Shown here: piece by piece, positions 25,643-35,086 of the stretch
Layout: each line of letters starts with the position of its first letter
Numbering within the stretch: the stretch's first letter is position 1
Source of the DNA: JACCVL01 sp963704295
GTDB lineage: Bacteria; Actinomycetota; Actinomycetes; Propionibacteriales; Nocardioidaceae
Reading direction: 5' to 3'
DNA: 64,000 bases
NCBI GenBank assembly: GCA_963704295.1
Contig: OY969884.1
Coordinates: 2,170,001-2,234,000 of the forward strand
Made by a program: the position numbers and the translations under genes
The notes under the pieces: model-generated
Database searches by the model: none
The model's input: the letters and a program-made list of their open reading frames with translations, nothing else
What the model was told of the DNA's origin: nothing

Positions 25643-27457
25643 CTAGTCGAACAGCGACCGGAGCTCGTCCGGCATCTGTGGCAGCGGCTGCCGGGTGAGC
25701 GTGACCGCGCCGTCGTCGTCGAGGGTGACGACCAGATTGACTGTTCCCCACTGGTCGTCGGTGCCCGGGAAGTCCTCCCGCGTGTGCCCGCCGCGCGACT
25801 CGGTGCGCTGCTCGGCGGCCAGCGCGATGCACCGGCTGACGAGCAGCATGTTGGGCAGGTCGAGCGCCAGGTGCCAGCCGGGGTTGTACTGCCGGTGCCC
25901 CTCGACCGCGACGTACGGCAGCCTGCTGGCCAGCTCGTCGAGTCGCTGTTGCGCCTCGGCCAGCTCGTCGCCCTTGCGGATGATCCCGACCAGCGCCTGC
26001 ATGGACTCCTGCAGCTCATGCTGGAGGGTGTAGGCGTTCTCGCTCGGTGACCCGTCGTCGGCTGCCGCGTCGAACGGCTGGACCGCCGCCGCGGCGGCGG
26101 CCCGGATGTCGTCGTCGGGAACCTGCGGGCGCTGCTCCCCCGAGCGCTCGGCCTCGTACGCGGCGTTCAGCCCGGCCCGACGGCCGAACACCAGCAGGTC
26201 GGACAGCGAGTTCCCCCCGAGCCGGTTGGAGCCGTGCATCCCGCCGGCCACCTCGCCGGCGGCGTACAGCCCCGGCACGGTGGACGCACCCGAGTCGGGG
26301 TCGACCTCCACCCCGCCCATCACGTAGTGGCAGGTAGGCCCGATCTCCATCGGCTCCGCGGTGATGTCGACGTCGGCCAGCTCCTTGAACTGGTGGTACA
26401 TGCTCGGCAGCCGTCGCTGGATGTACTCCGCCGAGCGGCGAGACGCGATGTCGAGGAACACGCCCCCGTGCGGTGAGCCCCGGCCGGCCTTGATCTCGGA
26501 GTTGATCGCCCGGGCCACCTCGTCGCGGGGCAGCAGCTCGGGGGGGCGGCGGTTGTTGGTCTTGTCGTCGTACCAGCGGTCCGCCTCCGCCTCGGAGTCG
26601 GCGGTCTCCGCCTTGAAGAACTCCGGGATGTAGTCGAACATGAACCGCTTGCCCTCGGAGTTGCGCAGCACACCGCCGTCGCCGCGCACCGACTCGGTGA
26701 CGAGGATCCCCTTGACGCTGGGCGGCCAGACCATCCCGGTCGGATGGAACTGGACGAACTCCATGTTGATCAGGCTGGCGCCGGCGCGGAGCGCGAGGGC
26801 GTGCCCGTCGCCGGTGTACTCCCACGAGTTGCTCGTCACCTGGTAGCTCTTGCCGATGCCACCGGTCGCCAGCACCACGGTCGGTGAGTCGAACACGATG
26901 AAGCGGCCGGACTCGCGCCAGTAGCCGAACGCGCCGGCGATCCGGTCACCGTCCTTGAGCAGCTCGGTGACGGTGCACTCCATGAACACGTCGATGCCCA
27001 GGGCGACGGCGTGCTGCTGCAGGGTCCGGATCATCTCCAGACCGGTCCGGTCGCCGACGTGCGCCAGCCGGGCGTAGCGGTGACCGCCGAAGTCGCGCTG
27101 CGAGATCAGCCCCTCCGCGGTGCGGTCGAACAGCGCACCCCACGACTCCAGCTCGAGGACCCGCTCGGGCGCCTCCTGGGCGTGCAGCTGTGCCATCCGC
27201 CAGTTGTTCAGCATCTTCCCGCCGCGCATGGTGTCGCGGAAGTGCACCTGCCAGCCGTCCTCGGACCAGACGTTGCCCATCGCGGCGGCGATGCCGCCCT
27301 CGGCCATCACCGTGTGTGCCTTGCCCAGCAGGGACTTGCAGACGATCGCGGTCCGGGCGCCCGCGTCGTGCGCAGCGATGGCGGCCCGCAGCCCCGCGCC
27401 GCCGGCGCCGATGACGATGACGTCGTACTGGTGCCGCTCGTAGTCGGTGGTGCTCAT
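25643..27457 (-). CDS. sdhA: Succinate dehydrogenase/fumarate reductase flavoprotein subunit
   Basis: A 604-residue flavoprotein. FAD binding is shown by YDVIVIGAGGAGLRAA, and the His that carries covalent FAD is in KAHTVMAEGG. HPTGM, and RLGGNSLSDLLVFGRRAG, core GGNSLSDLLVFG, are further family motifs. It oxidises succinate to fumarate on the cytoplasmic side of the membrane complex. ATG 27457 lies 16 bases downstream of the sdhC stop. Confidence 0.95.
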   Translation of the reverse strand: MSTTDYERHQYDVIVIGAGGAGLRAAIAAHDAGARTAIVCKSLLGKAHTVMAEGGIAAAMGNVWSEDGWQVHFRDTMRGGKMLNNWRMAQLHAQEAPERVLELESWGALFDRTAEGLISQRDFGGHRYARLAHVGDRTGLEMIRTLQQHAVALGIDVFMECTVTELLKDGDRIAGAFGYWRESGRFIVFDSPTVVLATGGIGKSYQVTSNSWEYTGDGHALALRAGASLINMEFVQFHPTGMVWPPSVKGILVTESVRGDGGVLRNSEGKRFMFDYIPEFFKAETADSEAEADRWYDDKTNNRRPPELLPRDEVARAINSEIKAGRGSPHGGVFLDIASRRSAEYIQRRLPSMYHQFKELADVDITAEPMEIGPTCHYVMGGVEVDPDSGASTVPGLYAAGEVAGGMHGSNRLGGNSLSDLLVFGRRAGLNAAYEAERSGEQRPQVPDDDIRAAAAAAVQPFDAAADDGSPSENAYTLQHELQESMQALVGIIRKGDELAEAQQRLDELASRLPYVAVEGHRQYNPGWHLALDLPNMLLVSRCIALAAEQRTESRGGHTREDFPGTDDQWGTVNLVVTLDDDGAVTLTRQPLPQMPDELRSLFD

Positions 27458-27473
27458 CTCAGGCCCTTCACGG

Positions 27474-28280
27474 TCAGAAGAAGCGTGGGTCGTCGAAGGC
27501 GCCGGTCGCCAGCAGGTAGACGTAGAAGTCGGTGAGCGCCACGGAGAACAGCGAGTACCAGGCCCATTGCGGGTGCCGGGTGTTCAGCCGGGAGACGAAC
27601 GTCCACGCCCGATAGCGCACCGGGTGCTTGGAGAAGTGCCGCAGCCGGCCGCCGACCGCGTGCCGGCAGGAGTGGCAGGACAGGGTGTAGCCCCAGATCA
27701 GCACGATGTTGACGATCATGATCACGGTGCCGAGGCCCATGTGACCCCACTCGCCCTCGGTGTCCCGGAAGGCCAGCACGGTGTCGAAGGTCAGCACCGC
27801 CGCCACGACCGCCGAGGCGTAGAAGAACCAGCGGTGCACGTTCTGCACGATCAGCGGGAAGCGGGTCTCCCCGGAGTACGACCGGTGCGGCTCGGCCACC
27901 GCGCAGGCCGGCGGAGACAGCCAGAAGGCCCGGTAGTAGGCCTTGCGGTAGTAGTAGCAGGTGAGCCGGAAGCCCAGCGGGAAGATCAGGATCAGCAGTG
28001 CCGGCGACAGCGGGAACCAGCTGATCGGCTGGCCGAAGTCACTGGCTCCGTCGACGCACTCGGTGCTCAGACAGGGCGAGTAGAAAGGCGACAGGTAGGG
28101 GGTCGAGTAGTAGTCGGCGCCGGAGAAGGCCCGCCAGGTCGAGTAGATGACGAACGCGGTGAAGACGGTGAAGGTGAGCGCCGGTGCGACCCACCACCGG
28201 TCCTGCCGCAGCGTCCTGTCCGTGATTCGGGCCCGGCGCGGCTCCAGGACACCGCGCGACGTCGACGTCGACGTCGCCAT
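27474..28280 (-). CDS. sdhC: Succinate dehydrogenase membrane anchor (cytochrome b-type)
   Basis: A 268-residue membrane protein with about five hydrophobic segments, including APALTFTVFTAFVIYSTW and GTVIMIVNIVLIWGYTLSC. Several His residues (VQNVHRWFF, HSCRHAVGG) could bind haem. Single-subunit anchors of this size accompany sdhA/sdhB in actinobacteria. ATG 28280 is chosen as start, but ATG 28334 in the same frame is possible; neither has a strong ribosome site. It opens the sdh operon, and the promoter must lie in the 235-bp gap toward the Nudix gene. Confidence 0.85.
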   Translation of the reverse strand: MATSTSTSRGVLEPRRARITDRTLRQDRWWVAPALTFTVFTAFVIYSTWRAFSGADYYSTPYLSPFYSPCLSTECVDGASDFGQPISWFPLSPALLILIFPLGFRLTCYYYRKAYYRAFWLSPPACAVAEPHRSYSGETRFPLIVQNVHRWFFYASAVVAAVLTFDTVLAFRDTEGEWGHMGLGTVIMIVNIVLIWGYTLSCHSCRHAVGGRLRHFSKHPVRYRAWTFVSRLNTRHPQWAWYSLFSVALTDFYVYLLATGAFDDPRFF

Positions 28281-28515
28281 CAGGGGGCGCACCTGCGGGG
28301 AGCGCGTGCCATCCGACCTCCTCGTGACCGACATCGTGCGCCGCGTCCATGGCGGGGCATCATCGTGCGCTCACCGCGGACCTTGGGCCGTGACCGCCCT
28401 CACAACCAGGCAGAGACGGTGCTCACAACGTATAACGCGCGGGGTCCTGGGGCGCGGTGCGGGTGGGCACCGACGTCCCGCCCGCAACGGTCCGTCCCCC
28501 CGTACGATCGCGGCC
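28281..28515. promoter_or_regulatory. Divergent intergenic region, sdh operon / Nudix-APH gene
   Basis: This 235-bp region should hold the sdh promoter and that of the fusion gene. TATAAC near 28431 is the best -10-like element for the plus strand, but no matching -35 stands out. GTCGAC/GACGTC hexamers at 28260-28275 form a short repeat just inside the sdhC start. If sdhC begins at 28334, its first codons lie here. Confidence 0.3.
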
Positions 28516-29700
28516 GTGCCGGAGCAGCGGACGGATGCCGAGCGGCTGGTCGTAGCCGCCGCCATCGTCGAGCACGGGCGGTTGCTGGCTGCCCGCCGGC
28601 GGGCGCCGGAGCAGCTGCGCGGGCGGTGGGAGCTTCCCGGCGGCAAGGCCGAGCCGGGGGAGTCACCGGCCGAGGCACTGCGGCGCGAGATCGGTGAGGA
28701 GCTCGGCTACCGGATCGCCGTCGGCGCCCAGGTCGGCGTGACCGGCCGGCTGCCGGACGGCCGGCTGCTGCGGGCGTACGAGTGTCGGCCGGTCGGTGCC
28801 GTCGGCGACCCGGCCGGGGAGCCGGTCCCGCACGAGCACGACGCCGTGCGCTGGCTCGCGCCGGAGGAGCTGGATGAGGTGGCCTGGCTGGAGGCCGACC
28901 GCCCGCTGGTCGAGGCCCTACGCGACCGGTTGCTCGACGGCGAGTCGCTCCAGGGCGGTGCGGTCGGGGGAGCGGCACGGATCGGCGGCACCGTGCGCCG
29001 ACCGACCGGACCGTGGACCCCGGCCGTGCACGCGCTCCTCGACCACCTCGCGGCGTCGGGTCTGGACGGGGTGCCGCGGGTGCTCGGCCGCGACTCCCGG
29101 GGACGGGAGGTGCTCAGCCACCTGCCGGGGCGCATCGTCGAGGTCGACGTCGAGGAGCCGAGCGACGCCGTGCTGGTCGACGCGGTGCGCTGGCTGCGCC
29201 GGTTCCACGAGGCGGTGTCGACCTTCCGGCCGGCGGGTCCGGTTCGCTGGCGGCAGGGGACGCGCACCCTCCAGAGCGACGAGATCATCTGCCACAACGA
29301 CCCGGGTGCGTACAACTGGATCGTCGCGGCGGACCGCTTCGTCGGCGTCATCGACTGGGACCTGGCCGGACCCGGGCGGCCGGTGGACGACCTGGGCTTC
29401 CTCGCCTGGACGGGCGTTCCGCTGTTCCGTGAGGTCCACGTCGACGACGTCGTCCGGCGGCTGCGTCTGGTCGCGCGGACCTACGGCGACCTCGACCCGG
29501 TCGACGTCCTGCATGCCTCGGTGGGCCGGATGGTGCAGGCGGGGGAGCGGATCGCCGCCGGGCAGGCGGCCGGTGACGCCGGCATGCTGGCGCTCGGCAC
29601 GCGCGGCGAGCCGGCCCGGACGGCGGGCCGGGTCGCCAGGCTGCGCGAGCGAATGCCCCCGTTGCTCGCCGCGCTCGGCCGTTCCGCGGCCGAGCGCTGA
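28516..29700 (+). CDS. Nudix hydrolase fused to an APH-type phosphotransferase
   Basis: A 394-residue two-domain protein in one uninterrupted frame. Residues about 8-135 are a MutT-like Nudix domain whose box includes GGKAEPGESPAEALRREIGE and continues ELGY, with all catalytic Glu residues. Residues about 150-390 are an aminoglycoside-phosphotransferase-like kinase with the catalytic loop HNDPGAYNWI and metal site GVIDWDLAGPG. The Nudix part would hydrolyse a nucleotide with an extra phosphate-linked group; the kinase substrate is unknown. The two are usually separate genes. GTG 28516 is the start. It converges on the S9 peptidase gene, eight bases apart. Confidence 0.85.
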   Translation: MPEQRTDAERLVVAAAIVEHGRLLAARRRAPEQLRGRWELPGGKAEPGESPAEALRREIGEELGYRIAVGAQVGVTGRLPDGRLLRAYECRPVGAVGDPAGEPVPHEHDAVRWLAPEELDEVAWLEADRPLVEALRDRLLDGESLQGGAVGGAARIGGTVRRPTGPWTPAVHALLDHLAASGLDGVPRVLGRDSRGREVLSHLPGRIVEVDVEEPSDAVLVDAVRWLRRFHEAVSTFRPAGPVRWRQGTRTLQSDEIICHNDPGAYNWIVAADRFVGVIDWDLAGPGRPVDDLGFLAWTGVPLFREVHVDDVVRRLRLVARTYGDLDPVDVLHASVGRMVQAGERIAAGQAAGDAGMLALGTRGEPARTAGRVARLRERMPPLLAALGRSAAER

Positions 29701-29708
29701 CCCGGCGG

Positions 29709-31832
29709 TCAGCCGGCGAGGTGCTCGCGCAGGAAGCGCACCTGCAGCAGCTGGACGTTCTCGGCGACGACCTCCTGCGGCGTCATGTGCGTCACACCCG
29801 ACAGCGGCAGCACCGTGTGCGGCCGGCCCGCCTCCAGCAGCGCGGCGGACAGCCGCAGCGTGTGCGCCACCACGACGTTGTCGTCGGCCAGTCCGTGGAT
29901 GATCATCAGCGGGCGTTCCAGCCGCTCGGCCAATGGCAGCAGCGAGTTCGCCTCGTACACCTCCGGCTGCTCGCCGGGGTGGCCGAGATAGCGCTCGGTG
30001 TAGAAGGTGTCATAGAGCCGGAGGTCGGTCACCGGGGCGCCGGCGACCGCGCAGGCGAAGACGTCCGGGCGGGCCAGCACCGCGAGCGCGGCGAGGTAGC
30101 CGCCGTACGACCAGCCGGTGATCCCGACCCGGCCGACGTCGACGTCGTCGGGGTAGCGCCGGCCGATCTCCGCGACCGCGTCGACCTGGTCCTGCAGGGT
30201 TACCTCTGCCAGCCGGTCGCGGACCGCGCGGTCCCAGGCGGGTCCGCGGTTCGGGGTCCCGCGCCCGTCGGTGACCACGACGCAGAACCCCTGGTCCGCC
30301 AGCCACTGGGACTCGAGGAACGGTCGCGACGCCGACACGCACCGCAACGCGTGCGGACCGCCGTAGGGGTCCATCAGCACCGGCAGCCGCCCGCCGCCCG
30401 GCCGGTGGTCGCGCGGGAACAGCACGGCCGTACGGAGCTCGCGCTCACCGGCGCGGAGCATCGTCACAGCCGGCCGGAAGCCGGCGTACTCCTGCAGGTT
30501 GGTGAGCTCGGTCCGGTCGCCGTCCGCGACGACGAACACCCGGATCCCGTCCGCATCCAGGCCACCGCGCGTGACCGCCCAGGTGCCACCGGCGACGGCG
30601 CCGCCGTGCACGGCCGGTCCCTCGGTGCTCGCACCGGGCGGGACGCTGCCGTCCCAGCCGACCCTGGCGAGGTGCATCTCGGTGGGCTCGGCGGTCGCGT
30701 GCACCCAGACGCCGTCGCCGTCGACGGACCCCACCGAGGTCACCTGCAGCCCCGGCGGGCTGAACGGGACACCGTCGACCGCGAGTCGGTAGGTGTCCGT
30801 GGCGGGATCCGGCTCGATGGTGAGCAGCCGACCGTCCGGGGTCCAGGCCGGCACCCCGTCGTACGGCTCCAGCCAGACGTCGTCGTGTTGTTCGGCGAGC
30901 ACGCGGGTGCCGCCCGACTCCTCCACCGCCAGCACCTGCGCGTCCCGCTGGTCGCGGCTCATCACCTGCAGCAGGGGGGTGCCGCGCGTCGGCCAGCTCA
31001 CCCGGCACAGGTAGGGGAACCCTTCCCGGTCCCAGCCGACCTCGTGCCGGGTGCCGTCCAGGCGGACCGACCACAGCGACACCTCGGCGTTGGTGGTGCC
31101 GGCGGCGGGGTAGCGCTGCTGGACCGGCGGCCGCTCGGGGTTCGCCGGGTCGGCCAGGTGCCACACCGGGACGCGGGACTCGTCGTACCGCTCGACCAGG
31201 AGGGCCGCGCCGTCGGGCGCCCACCAGAAGCCGCGCAGCCGGTCCATCTCCTCCGCGGCGACGAACTCGGCCTGTCCCCACACGACTCCGGCACCGTCGG
31301 GCTCGACCAGGCTTCGGTCTCCTGACCCGTCGGAGGCCGAGCAGCGCAGCGCGCCGTCGGCTGCGTAGGCGACCTGACGCCCGGTCGGGTCGAGCCGGGG
31401 GTCGATGACGGCGCCGGTGGCCGGCAGCTCGGTGGTGTCTCCGGTCGCGAGGTCGACCAGCCAGAGCCGGCCGGACAGGGCGAAGCAGGCGCGGGTGTGG
31501 TCGGCGTCGGTGGCATAGCCGACGACACCGGCGCCGGTCTCGCGGCTGCGCTCGCGACGGGCCCGCTCGGCCGCGGACAGCTGCTCGCCCTCGTCCCCGA
31601 GCAGCTGGGCGGGGTCGGCGAGCAGCCGTTCCTCGGCGGTCCCGACGTCGTACGCCCACAGCAGGCCGGTCCGCTCGGTGCCGGACCGGCTGCGCAGGAA
31701 CAGCACCCGCTGCCCGTCCGGGCTGACACTGAGGGCGCGGGGGACGCCGAGGGTGAACCGGCCGGTCCGAGCCGACAACCGCGGAAACGACACGGACTCG
31801 TGCAGCGGAGCGGAGGATTGGGCAGCCGTCAT
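29709..31832 (-). CDS. S9-family prolyl oligopeptidase / dipeptidyl peptidase IV-like
   Basis: A 707-residue peptidase. The N-terminal two thirds form a propeller of the DPP IV type with blades such as FWWAPDGAALLVERYDE. The C-terminal alpha/beta hydrolase has the nucleophile in GWSYGGY, the Asp in HGLADDNV and the His in SGVTHM. These enzymes cut short peptides, often after proline. No signal peptide is visible, so it should be cytoplasmic. ATG 31832 is preferred, with AGGA about eight bases upstream; ATG 31841 also fits. It is divergent from mshB across a hairpin repeat. Confidence 0.92.
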   Translation of the reverse strand: MTAAQSSAPLHESVSFPRLSARTGRFTLGVPRALSVSPDGQRVLFLRSRSGTERTGLLWAYDVGTAEERLLADPAQLLGDEGEQLSAAERARRERSRETGAGVVGYATDADHTRACFALSGRLWLVDLATGDTTELPATGAVIDPRLDPTGRQVAYAADGALRCSASDGSGDRSLVEPDGAGVVWGQAEFVAAEEMDRLRGFWWAPDGAALLVERYDESRVPVWHLADPANPERPPVQQRYPAAGTTNAEVSLWSVRLDGTRHEVGWDREGFPYLCRVSWPTRGTPLLQVMSRDQRDAQVLAVEESGGTRVLAEQHDDVWLEPYDGVPAWTPDGRLLTIEPDPATDTYRLAVDGVPFSPPGLQVTSVGSVDGDGVWVHATAEPTEMHLARVGWDGSVPPGASTEGPAVHGGAVAGGTWAVTRGGLDADGIRVFVVADGDRTELTNLQEYAGFRPAVTMLRAGERELRTAVLFPRDHRPGGGRLPVLMDPYGGPHALRCVSASRPFLESQWLADQGFCVVVTDGRGTPNRGPAWDRAVRDRLAEVTLQDQVDAVAEIGRRYPDDVDVGRVGITGWSYGGYLAALAVLARPDVFACAVAGAPVTDLRLYDTFYTERYLGHPGEQPEVYEANSLLPLAERLERPLMIIHGLADDNVVVAHTLRLSAALLEAGRPHTVLPLSGVTHMTPQEVVAENVQLLQVRFLREHLAG

Positions 31833-31867
31833 CCGGCGCATCCTGCCAGCCGGCCGGCTTCCTCCGA

Positions 31868-31919
31868 CCGACGATGACGCATTCCCGTCGTCGGGGCGAC
31901 GGAAATGCATCATCGTCGG
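31868..31919. repeat. Intergenic imperfect palindrome (hairpin repeat)
   Basis: Two 23-base arms (31868-31890 and 31897-31919) match as inverted repeats at 21 of 23 positions around a 6-base loop. The right arm contains GGAAATGCATCATCGTCGG. It lies in the divergent gap between the S9 peptidase and mshB, so it is not a simple terminator. The arms look like a mobile palindromic element of the REP/MITE kind or a strong RNA structure in either leader. Confidence 0.85.
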
Positions 31920-31958
31920 CCACCGGGGACGGGCGGGGCGGGTCGTAACCTGTGCCGG

Positions 31959-32930
31959 GTGAGTGCTCCCACCGACCCCAGGCCCCGCGCGGCCCGCCGG
32001 ATCGTCCTGGTGCACGCGCACCCCGATGACGAGTCGATCAACGACGGTGCGCTGATGGCCCGGTACGCCGCGGAGGGCGTCCACGTCACGCTGGTCACCT
32101 GCACCCTGGGTGAGCTGGGCGAGGTGCTGGTGCCCGAGCTCGAGCACCTGGCCCACGAGCAGCAGGGCGGCCTCGGTGAGCACCGGATCGGCGAGCTCGA
32201 GACGGCGATGGCCGCGCTCGGGGTCACCGACCACCGGTTCCTCGGCGGCCCCGGGTGCTACCACGACACCGGGATGGTCTGGACCGACGCGGGCGGGGCG
32301 GCGGCGCCGCCGGAGCGGCCGGCCGGGGCGTTCTGGGACGCCGACCTGCTGGAGGCGACCGACCACCTGGTCGCCATCCTGCGCGAGGTGCGCCCGCAGG
32401 TGCTGGTGACCTACGACCAGTACGGCAACTACGGACACCCGGACCACATCCAGGCGCACCGGGTGGCGACCTACGGCGTTGCGCTGGCGGCGGCGCCGTC
32501 GTACCGGCTCGACCTCGGCCCGGCATGGGACGTGGCCAAGGTCTACTGGACGGCAACCCCGGAGTCCTCGATGCGGGAGAGCATCCGTCGGCTCCGCGAG
32601 GCGGGGGACACCACCACGTTCGAGGGGCTCGACCCTGAGGGCCCGCTGCCACCGTTCGTCGTCGCGGACGAGCTGCTCACCGCCCGGGTCGACGGCCTCG
32701 ACTACGTGGACGCAAAGATGGCTGCCATGCGGGCGCACGCCACCCAGATCCAGGTGGACGGGCCGTTCTTCGCCCTGGCCGACAACGCCGGCCGCGAGGT
32801 CTGGGCGGTGGAGCACTACCGCCAGGTCAAGGGACCCCGCGGGCCGGTGGACCCCGCCACCGGGCTCGAGGCGGACCTGTTCGCCGGCCTCGACGTCGAC
32901 TCGCCCGGCGAACCGACCGGGCCGGCGTGA
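31959..32930 (+). CDS. mshB: Mycothiol deacetylase MshB
   Basis: A 323-residue zinc enzyme of the LmbE-like fold that deacetylates GlcNAc-inositol in mycothiol synthesis. The metal motif is HAHPDDESI and the distal His is in YGHPDH. The segment MARYAAEGVHVTLVTCTLGE, here cut to 20 residues, separates MshB from the related Mca, which has a different context. Its presence supports an actinobacterial host. GTG 31959 is the start. The DUF6113-like gene follows after seven bases, a pairing seen in other actinobacteria. Confidence 0.93.
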   Translation: MSAPTDPRPRAARRIVLVHAHPDDESINDGALMARYAAEGVHVTLVTCTLGELGEVLVPELEHLAHEQQGGLGEHRIGELETAMAALGVTDHRFLGGPGCYHDTGMVWTDAGGAAAPPERPAGAFWDADLLEATDHLVAILREVRPQVLVTYDQYGNYGHPDHIQAHRVATYGVALAAAPSYRLDLGPAWDVAKVYWTATPESSMRESIRRLREAGDTTTFEGLDPEGPLPPFVVADELLTARVDGLDYVDAKMAAMRAHATQIQVDGPFFALADNAGREVWAVEHYRQVKGPRGPVDPATGLEADLFAGLDVDSPGEPTGPA

Positions 32931-32937
32931 CGGCCGG

Positions 32938-33303
32938 ATGAGACCGGCGGCCGTCGGGGTCGCCGCCGCACTGCTCGGGTGCGGGGTCGCCCTGCTGGCG
33001 CTGTCGGTGCACCGGGCCGGGGGGGCGGGGCTGCCGTGGGGGCTGGCCCTCGCCGTGGCGGCGTCGACGGCGGGCAGCCTCGGCCTGCGTGCGGCCAGCT
33101 CCGGCCAGGCAGCCGTTGTCGGCTACGGCGCGGGCTGGTGCGCCGCGGTGTTGCTCGTCCTCGGCGGACGCCCCGAAGGCGACTACGTGATCGGTGGCGA
33201 CCTGCTCGGCTGGGGCTTCCTCATCCTGGCCTGCGGCGGCGTCGTGCTGGTCACCGTGGTCGGTGCGCTGCACGGCGGGCACGGCCGGACCGGCCGATCC
33301 TAG
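32938..33303 (+). CDS. Small membrane protein, DUF6113-like
   Basis: A 121-residue protein with four hydrophobic segments, for example AAVGVAAALLGCGVALLAL and LLGWGFLILACGGVVLVTVV. No catalytic residues can be named. It follows mshB closely and precedes the VanW gene, as DUF6113 proteins often do. ATG 32938 starts seven bases behind the mshB stop. Confidence 0.75.
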   Translation: MRPAAVGVAAALLGCGVALLALSVHRAGGAGLPWGLALAVAASTAGSLGLRAASSGQAAVVGYGAGWCAAVLLVLGGRPEGDYVIGGDLLGWGFLILACGGVVLVTVVGALHGGHGRTGRS

Positions 33304-33328
33304 GAGTCGTCCGTAGACTGACGCCGCC

Positions 33329-35086
33329 ATGAGCCGGACCTCACCTGACCCCTCGGGGCACTCGCCCGACGAGCCAGGGGACCCGTCCCCGCCGGCCCGG
33401 CGACACGAGCGCCGGACCGCGTGGCTGGCCGGGGTCGGCCTCCTGGTCCTGCTCGTCGGCCTGTACGGGTCGGCGGTGATCCTGGCCGGCGACAAGATCG
33501 CCGCCGGCACCGAGGTCGCTGACGTGGGCATCGGCGGCCTCGGCCAGCGGGACGCGGCGAAGCGGCTGCGGACCGAGCTGCTGCCGCGCACCGACGACCC
33601 CATCGTGGTGTCCGTCGCCGGGGAGAAGACCGAGCTCGACCCGGAGCGGGCCGGGCTGTCGGTCGACGTCGAGGCGACCCTGGACCGGGCCTCCGGGGGT
33701 AGCACGCTCGACCCCCGGACCCTGTGGGACGCGTTCTTCGGCGGCGACGAGGTCGCCCCGGTGGTGCGTGTCGAGCAGAAGAGGCTGCTGCGTGCACTGC
33801 GGACCCTCGGCCGACGCACCGCCGAGGGCACCGTGGAGCCCGGGGTCACGTTCGTCGGTGCCCGACCGGTGCCGCAGCAGCCGCGGGCCGGGGTCGAGCT
33901 CGACGTCGGGCTCGCGGCGGTCGCGGTGCGGGACGCGTGGCTGGTCGACGACCGCACCGTCGAGCTGCCGGTGAACGAGACGACGCCGCAGCTCGGCAGC
34001 TCTGACCTGCGGGCGGCGATGAAGCGAGCGCGGCGGATCGTGTCCGGGCCGATCACGCTGCGGCTCCCGGGACGCGAGGTGCAGCTAGCCCCCGACCGGT
34101 ATGCCCCTGCCCTGTCGCTCCGGGTGGTGGACGGCCGGCTGCGGACCGTGGTCGACCGCGAAGAGCTGACGAAGCGGCTGCGGCGGGTCGTCGCGCGCGC
34201 TCAGCAGTCACCCCGAGACGCCAGCGTCCGGCTGGTCGGCGGTGAGCCGCGGATCGTCCCGGCGCGGGCCGGGCTGACGGTGCGCCCGCAGGCGCTCAGC
34301 GACGCCGTGCTGCGAGCAGCCACCGCGGCCGGGAACCGCAGCGCCCGGCTGAAGGGCTCGCGGGACCGCGCCGACTTCACCACCAAGGACGCCCGGGGGC
34401 TGGGGATCCGGCGGGTGGTCGGCAGCTTCACCACGTCGTACCCGCACGCGGCCTATCGCAACACCAACATCGGCCGCGCGGCCGAGCTGATCAACGGGAC
34501 CGTCCTGCGGCCCGGGGAGACGTTCAGCCTCAACGACACGGTCGGCGAGCGGACCAAGGCCAACGGCTTCGCGATCGGCTTCATCATCAGCAACGGCGTG
34601 TACGCCGAGGACTACGGCGGCGGGGTCTCCCAGGTGGCGACCACCTTGTTCAACGCCGCCTTCTTCGCCGGGCTCGAGGACGTGGAGCACAAGCCGCATA
34701 GCTTCTACATCGACCGCTACCCGGTGGGTCGCGAGGCCACTGTCGCCTGGCCCTCGGTGGACCTGAAGTTCCGCAACGACAGCCCGCACGGCGTGCTGGT
34801 CCGCACGTGGATCGACCCGAGCGCGCCCGGCGGCACCGGCCAGATGCACGCACAGATCTGGAGCACGAAGCGCTACGACATCGAGGCCAGGCAATCGCAG
34901 CGCTACAACTACACCGCGCCCGGGACCAGGGTGTTGACCGGCTCCGACTGCGTCCCGACCACCGGCTACGCCGGCTTCGAGATCGACGTCTTCCGCGACT
35001 TCTACCGTCCGGGGACCGAGCGCAAGCTCCGTACCGAAAGGTTCCACACGACCTACACCCCCGCGGACACGGTCGTCTGCCGATGA
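33329..35086 (+). CDS. VanW-family protein with peptidoglycan-binding-like domains
   Basis: A 585-residue membrane-anchored protein. One membrane helix lies near residues 31-53 (WLAGVGLLVLLVGLYGSAVIL is its core), placing the rest outside. Two regions (about 55-200 and 200-340) resemble the putative peptidoglycan-binding PG_binding_4 repeats, and about 370-490 is the VanW domain with LRPGETFSLNDTVG and YGGGVSQVATTLFNA. The molecular role is unknown; cell-wall binding or modification is likely. The flavin reductase ATG overlaps its stop by four bases. Confidence 0.88.
   Translation: MSRTSPDPSGHSPDEPGDPSPPARRHERRTAWLAGVGLLVLLVGLYGSAVILAGDKIAAGTEVADVGIGGLGQRDAAKRLRTELLPRTDDPIVVSVAGEKTELDPERAGLSVDVEATLDRASGGSTLDPRTLWDAFFGGDEVAPVVRVEQKRLLRALRTLGRRTAEGTVEPGVTFVGARPVPQQPRAGVELDVGLAAVAVRDAWLVDDRTVELPVNETTPQLGSSDLRAAMKRARRIVSGPITLRLPGREVQLAPDRYAPALSLRVVDGRLRTVVDREELTKRLRRVVARAQQSPRDASVRLVGGEPRIVPARAGLTVRPQALSDAVLRAATAAGNRSARLKGSRDRADFTTKDARGLGIRRVVGSFTTSYPHAAYRNTNIGRAAELINGTVLRPGETFSLNDTVGERTKANGFAIGFIISNGVYAEDYGGGVSQVATTLFNAAFFAGLEDVEHKPHSFYIDRYPVGREATVAWPSVDLKFRNDSPHGVLVRTWIDPSAPGGTGQMHAQIWSTKRYDIEARQSQRYNYTAPGTRVLTGSDCVPTTGYAGFEIDVFRDFYRPGTERKLRTERFHTTYTPADTVVCR

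Noticed and set aside
34028..34050. GCGGATCGTG in the VanW gene resembling the dispersed repeat
   Set aside because: Only 10 bases match and they lie in coding sequence, where the codons are needed; the flanking half of the repeat is absent.
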